Shown: positions 3,917 to 5,231 of the stretch, one piece after another
How positions within the stretch are numbered: the stretch's first letter is position 1
Layout: every line of letters starts with the position of its first letter
From: Anaerolineae bacterium
GTDB taxonomy: Bacteria; Chloroflexota; Anaerolineae; B4-G1; SLSP01
DNA length: 5,231 nucleotides
Assembly (NCBI GenBank): GCA_021107605.1
Contig: JAIOSN010000053.1
Location: 1 to 5,231, forward strand
Reading direction: 5' to 3'
The notes under the pieces: generated by a model
What the model saw: only the letters and a program-made list of their open reading frames with translations
Told to the model about the DNA's origin: nothing
Database searches by the model: none
Made by a program: the position numbers and the translations under genes

Positions 3917-5231
3917 ATGGATAGGATGGCAAATAATTTAGAACTGTTCGCACACTCCGCGCGGGATGTGTTGTACTACGCGCAAGGTGAGGCGGTGCGG
4001 ATGCGACATGCCACGGTCGGGCCGGAACATCTCTTGCTGGGTCTCTTGCTGGAGAGTGAAGGTCTGGCCGGTCGTCTCTTGCGGGATTTGGGTATGCAGC
4101 CGCAACGGGTACAGCAGATGGTGGAGCGTCTTTCTGGCGCGGCGCCGCTGCGCGGACGTGTGCCATCCTCGCGTGAGAGTACCACCCTGGTATTGACCAT
4201 GGCTATCGAAGAGTCAAAGCATTACCATAGTTCGATAGTGAATACTGAACATCTCTTATTGGCATTGTTACGGCAGCAAGAGGGCTTGCTCTTAGCCGTG
4301 CTGGCAAGATCCAAGCTCTCCACAGATACGGTCAAGCGGCGTATTTTGCAAGTGATACCAGCCAGGCCGCCAGAGAAGCCGCGCCAAAAAGCCGGCACGC
4401 GACGTCAACGTAAACGCCCAGAGTCTAAATCGTTGTTGGACAAATTGACGATTGATCTGACGGCTTTGGCGCGCAAAAATGAGCTAGATCCGGTTATCGG
4501 GCGGCAGAGCGAGATTGAGCGGGTAATCCAGATATTGGCGCGGCGCACCAAAAATAACCCGGCCCTGATAGGCGAGCCGGGGGTTGGTAAAACGGCGATT
4601 GTGGAAGGGCTGGCGCAACACATCGTTGCCGGTGGCGTGCCCGGCCCGATTTTGGACAAGCGGGTGATACAACTCGATATTGGTCTCCTGGTGGCCGGCA
4701 CAATGTACCGGGGACAGTTTGAGGAGCGGCTGAAGAACTTGTTGGCCGAATTAAAAGCTGCCGGAGTTATCATCTTCATTGATGAACTCCATATGTTGGT
4801 AGGGGCTGGCGGAGCCGGTTCTTCCATGGATGCGGCCAACATCCTCAAGCCGGCGTTAGCGCGTGGCGAGTTGCAATGTATCGGCGCGACGACGTTGGCA
4901 GAATATCGCAGATATATCGAATCCGATGCGGCGTTGGAGCGCCGCTTCCAATCTGTACTGGTTGAGGAGCCGACGTCAGAGGAGGCTTTGGAGATCCTCC
5001 GGGGGGTCAAACACGCCTACGAGAAGCACCATCATCTCCAGATAAGCGAAGAGGCTCTCGCGGAAGCGGTGCGGCTCTCCTCGCGGTATGTCACCGAGCG
5101 TTACTTGCCAGACAAGGCGATAGATTTGATGGATGAGGCTGCCTCGCGGGTGCGGATGTACAAATCGCCGAGCGCGGTGCGTTTGCGGGAGATTTTTGAG
5201 GAGTTGCAGAAGGTGCGTCTTGAACGAGCAC
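3917..5231 (+). CDS. clpC: ClpC-type AAA+ ATPase, protease-associated unfoldase subunit, N-terminal 438 residues (3' end beyond the right edge)
   Basis: The encoded Hsp100 protein uses ATP to unfold proteins and normally feeds them to ClpP. Visible parts: two Clp N-domain repeats (about 8-72 and 85-147, with EHLLLGLL and EHLLLALL); a basic linker (148-172); AAA module 1 with Walker A GEPGVGKT (219-226), pore loop GTMYRG (261-266), Walker B IIFIDE (285-290), GATT sensor region (323-326) and arginine-finger ALERRFQ (339-345); and the start of the middle domain (about 410 on). E37 and E111 match the phospho-arginine docking Glu32 and Glu106 of B. subtilis ClpC. The second AAA module and ClpP-binding loop are outside the window. 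ATG 3917 is chosen for GAGTGAT 5 bases upstream; ATG 3926, three codons later, is an alternative. ClpB is less likely given the short linker and the middle-domain entry, but the missing C-terminal half would settle it. Pore-loop Met263 replaces the usual Lys. Confidence 0.93.
   Translation, partial: MDRMANNLELFAHSARDVLYYAQGEAVRMRHATVGPEHLLLGLLLESEGLAGRLLRDLGMQPQRVQQMVERLSGAAPLRGRVPSSRESTTLVLTMAIEESKHYHSSIVNTEHLLLALLRQQEGLLLAVLARSKLSTDTVKRRILQVIPARPPEKPRQKAGTRRQRKRPESKSLLDKLTIDLTALARKNELDPVIGRQSEIERVIQILARRTKNNPALIGEPGVGKTAIVEGLAQHIVAGGVPGPILDKRVIQLDIGLLVAGTMYRGQFEERLKNLLAELKAAGVIIFIDELHMLVGAGGAGSSMDAANILKPALARGELQCIGATTLAEYRRYIESDAALERRFQSVLVEEPTSEEALEILRGVKHAYEKHHHLQISEEALAEAVRLSSRYVTERYLPDKAIDLMDEAASRVRMYKSPSAVRLREIFEELQKVRLERA

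Noticed and set aside
4405..5010. Minus-strand open frame of 201 codons within clpC
   Set aside because: Antisense shadow of the well conserved AAA module; serine/arginine-rich product with no recognisable domain.

Overview
The window is a housekeeping segment of a bacterial chromosome with five protein genes. In order they are a divergent, minus-strand RlmD/TrmA-type RNA methyltransferase (its 5' part only), then on the plus strand rpsO (ribosomal protein S15), pnp (polynucleotide phosphorylase), a 57-residue acidic protein of unknown function, and the first 438 codons of a clpC-type AAA+ unfoldase cut by the right edge. The genome appears to have mid-range GC and uses ATG, GTG and TTG starts with good Shine-Dalgarno sequences. 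The protein signatures (CPHFGPQGCGGC in the methyltransferase, SSNGSTS in PNPase, a clpC with no ctsR/mcsA/mcsB in front of it) suggest Chloroflexota, perhaps an Anaerolineae or Caldilineae relative. That assignment is an inference from remembered family features, not from a search.

Layout. Bases 1-470 (minus) hold the methyltransferase. Bases 471-762 are a divergent intergenic region with a minus-strand promoter, a 12-unit heptamer tandem repeat (532-615), a 6-unit octamer repeat (621-668), the rpsO promoter (674-701) and a short rpsO leader with a 9-bp direct repeat and two competing small hairpins. rpsO (769-1035) ends in a strong intrinsic terminator (1062-1100). The 1101-1287 stretch carries no gene. 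Its main content is a long imperfect hairpin (1193-1242) upstream of the pnp Shine-Dalgarno sequence; no convincing pnp promoter is visible. pnp (1288-3453) is complete. The small acidic gene follows 18 bases later and almost certainly shares its transcript, and a second strong terminator (3669-3698) closes the unit. The 3699-3916 stretch holds a second, shorter copy of the octamer repeat, an extended -10 promoter, a possible second promoter and a roughly 130-160 nt leader with several stem-loops ahead of clpC.

How it fits together. S15 and PNPase are a widely conserved gene pair linking ribosome assembly with RNA turnover, and the methyltransferase modifies 23S rRNA (if it is a true RlmD), so the left part is an rRNA/RNA-metabolism cluster. 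ClpC is a separate proteostasis transcription unit. No defence system, mobile element, CRISPR array or secondary-metabolism locus is visible. The points most worth a second look are the two short-period repeat families next to promoters, the hairpin in front of pnp, the unrecognised small gene linked to pnp, an unusual residue at the rRNA contact of S15, and the structured clpC leader.
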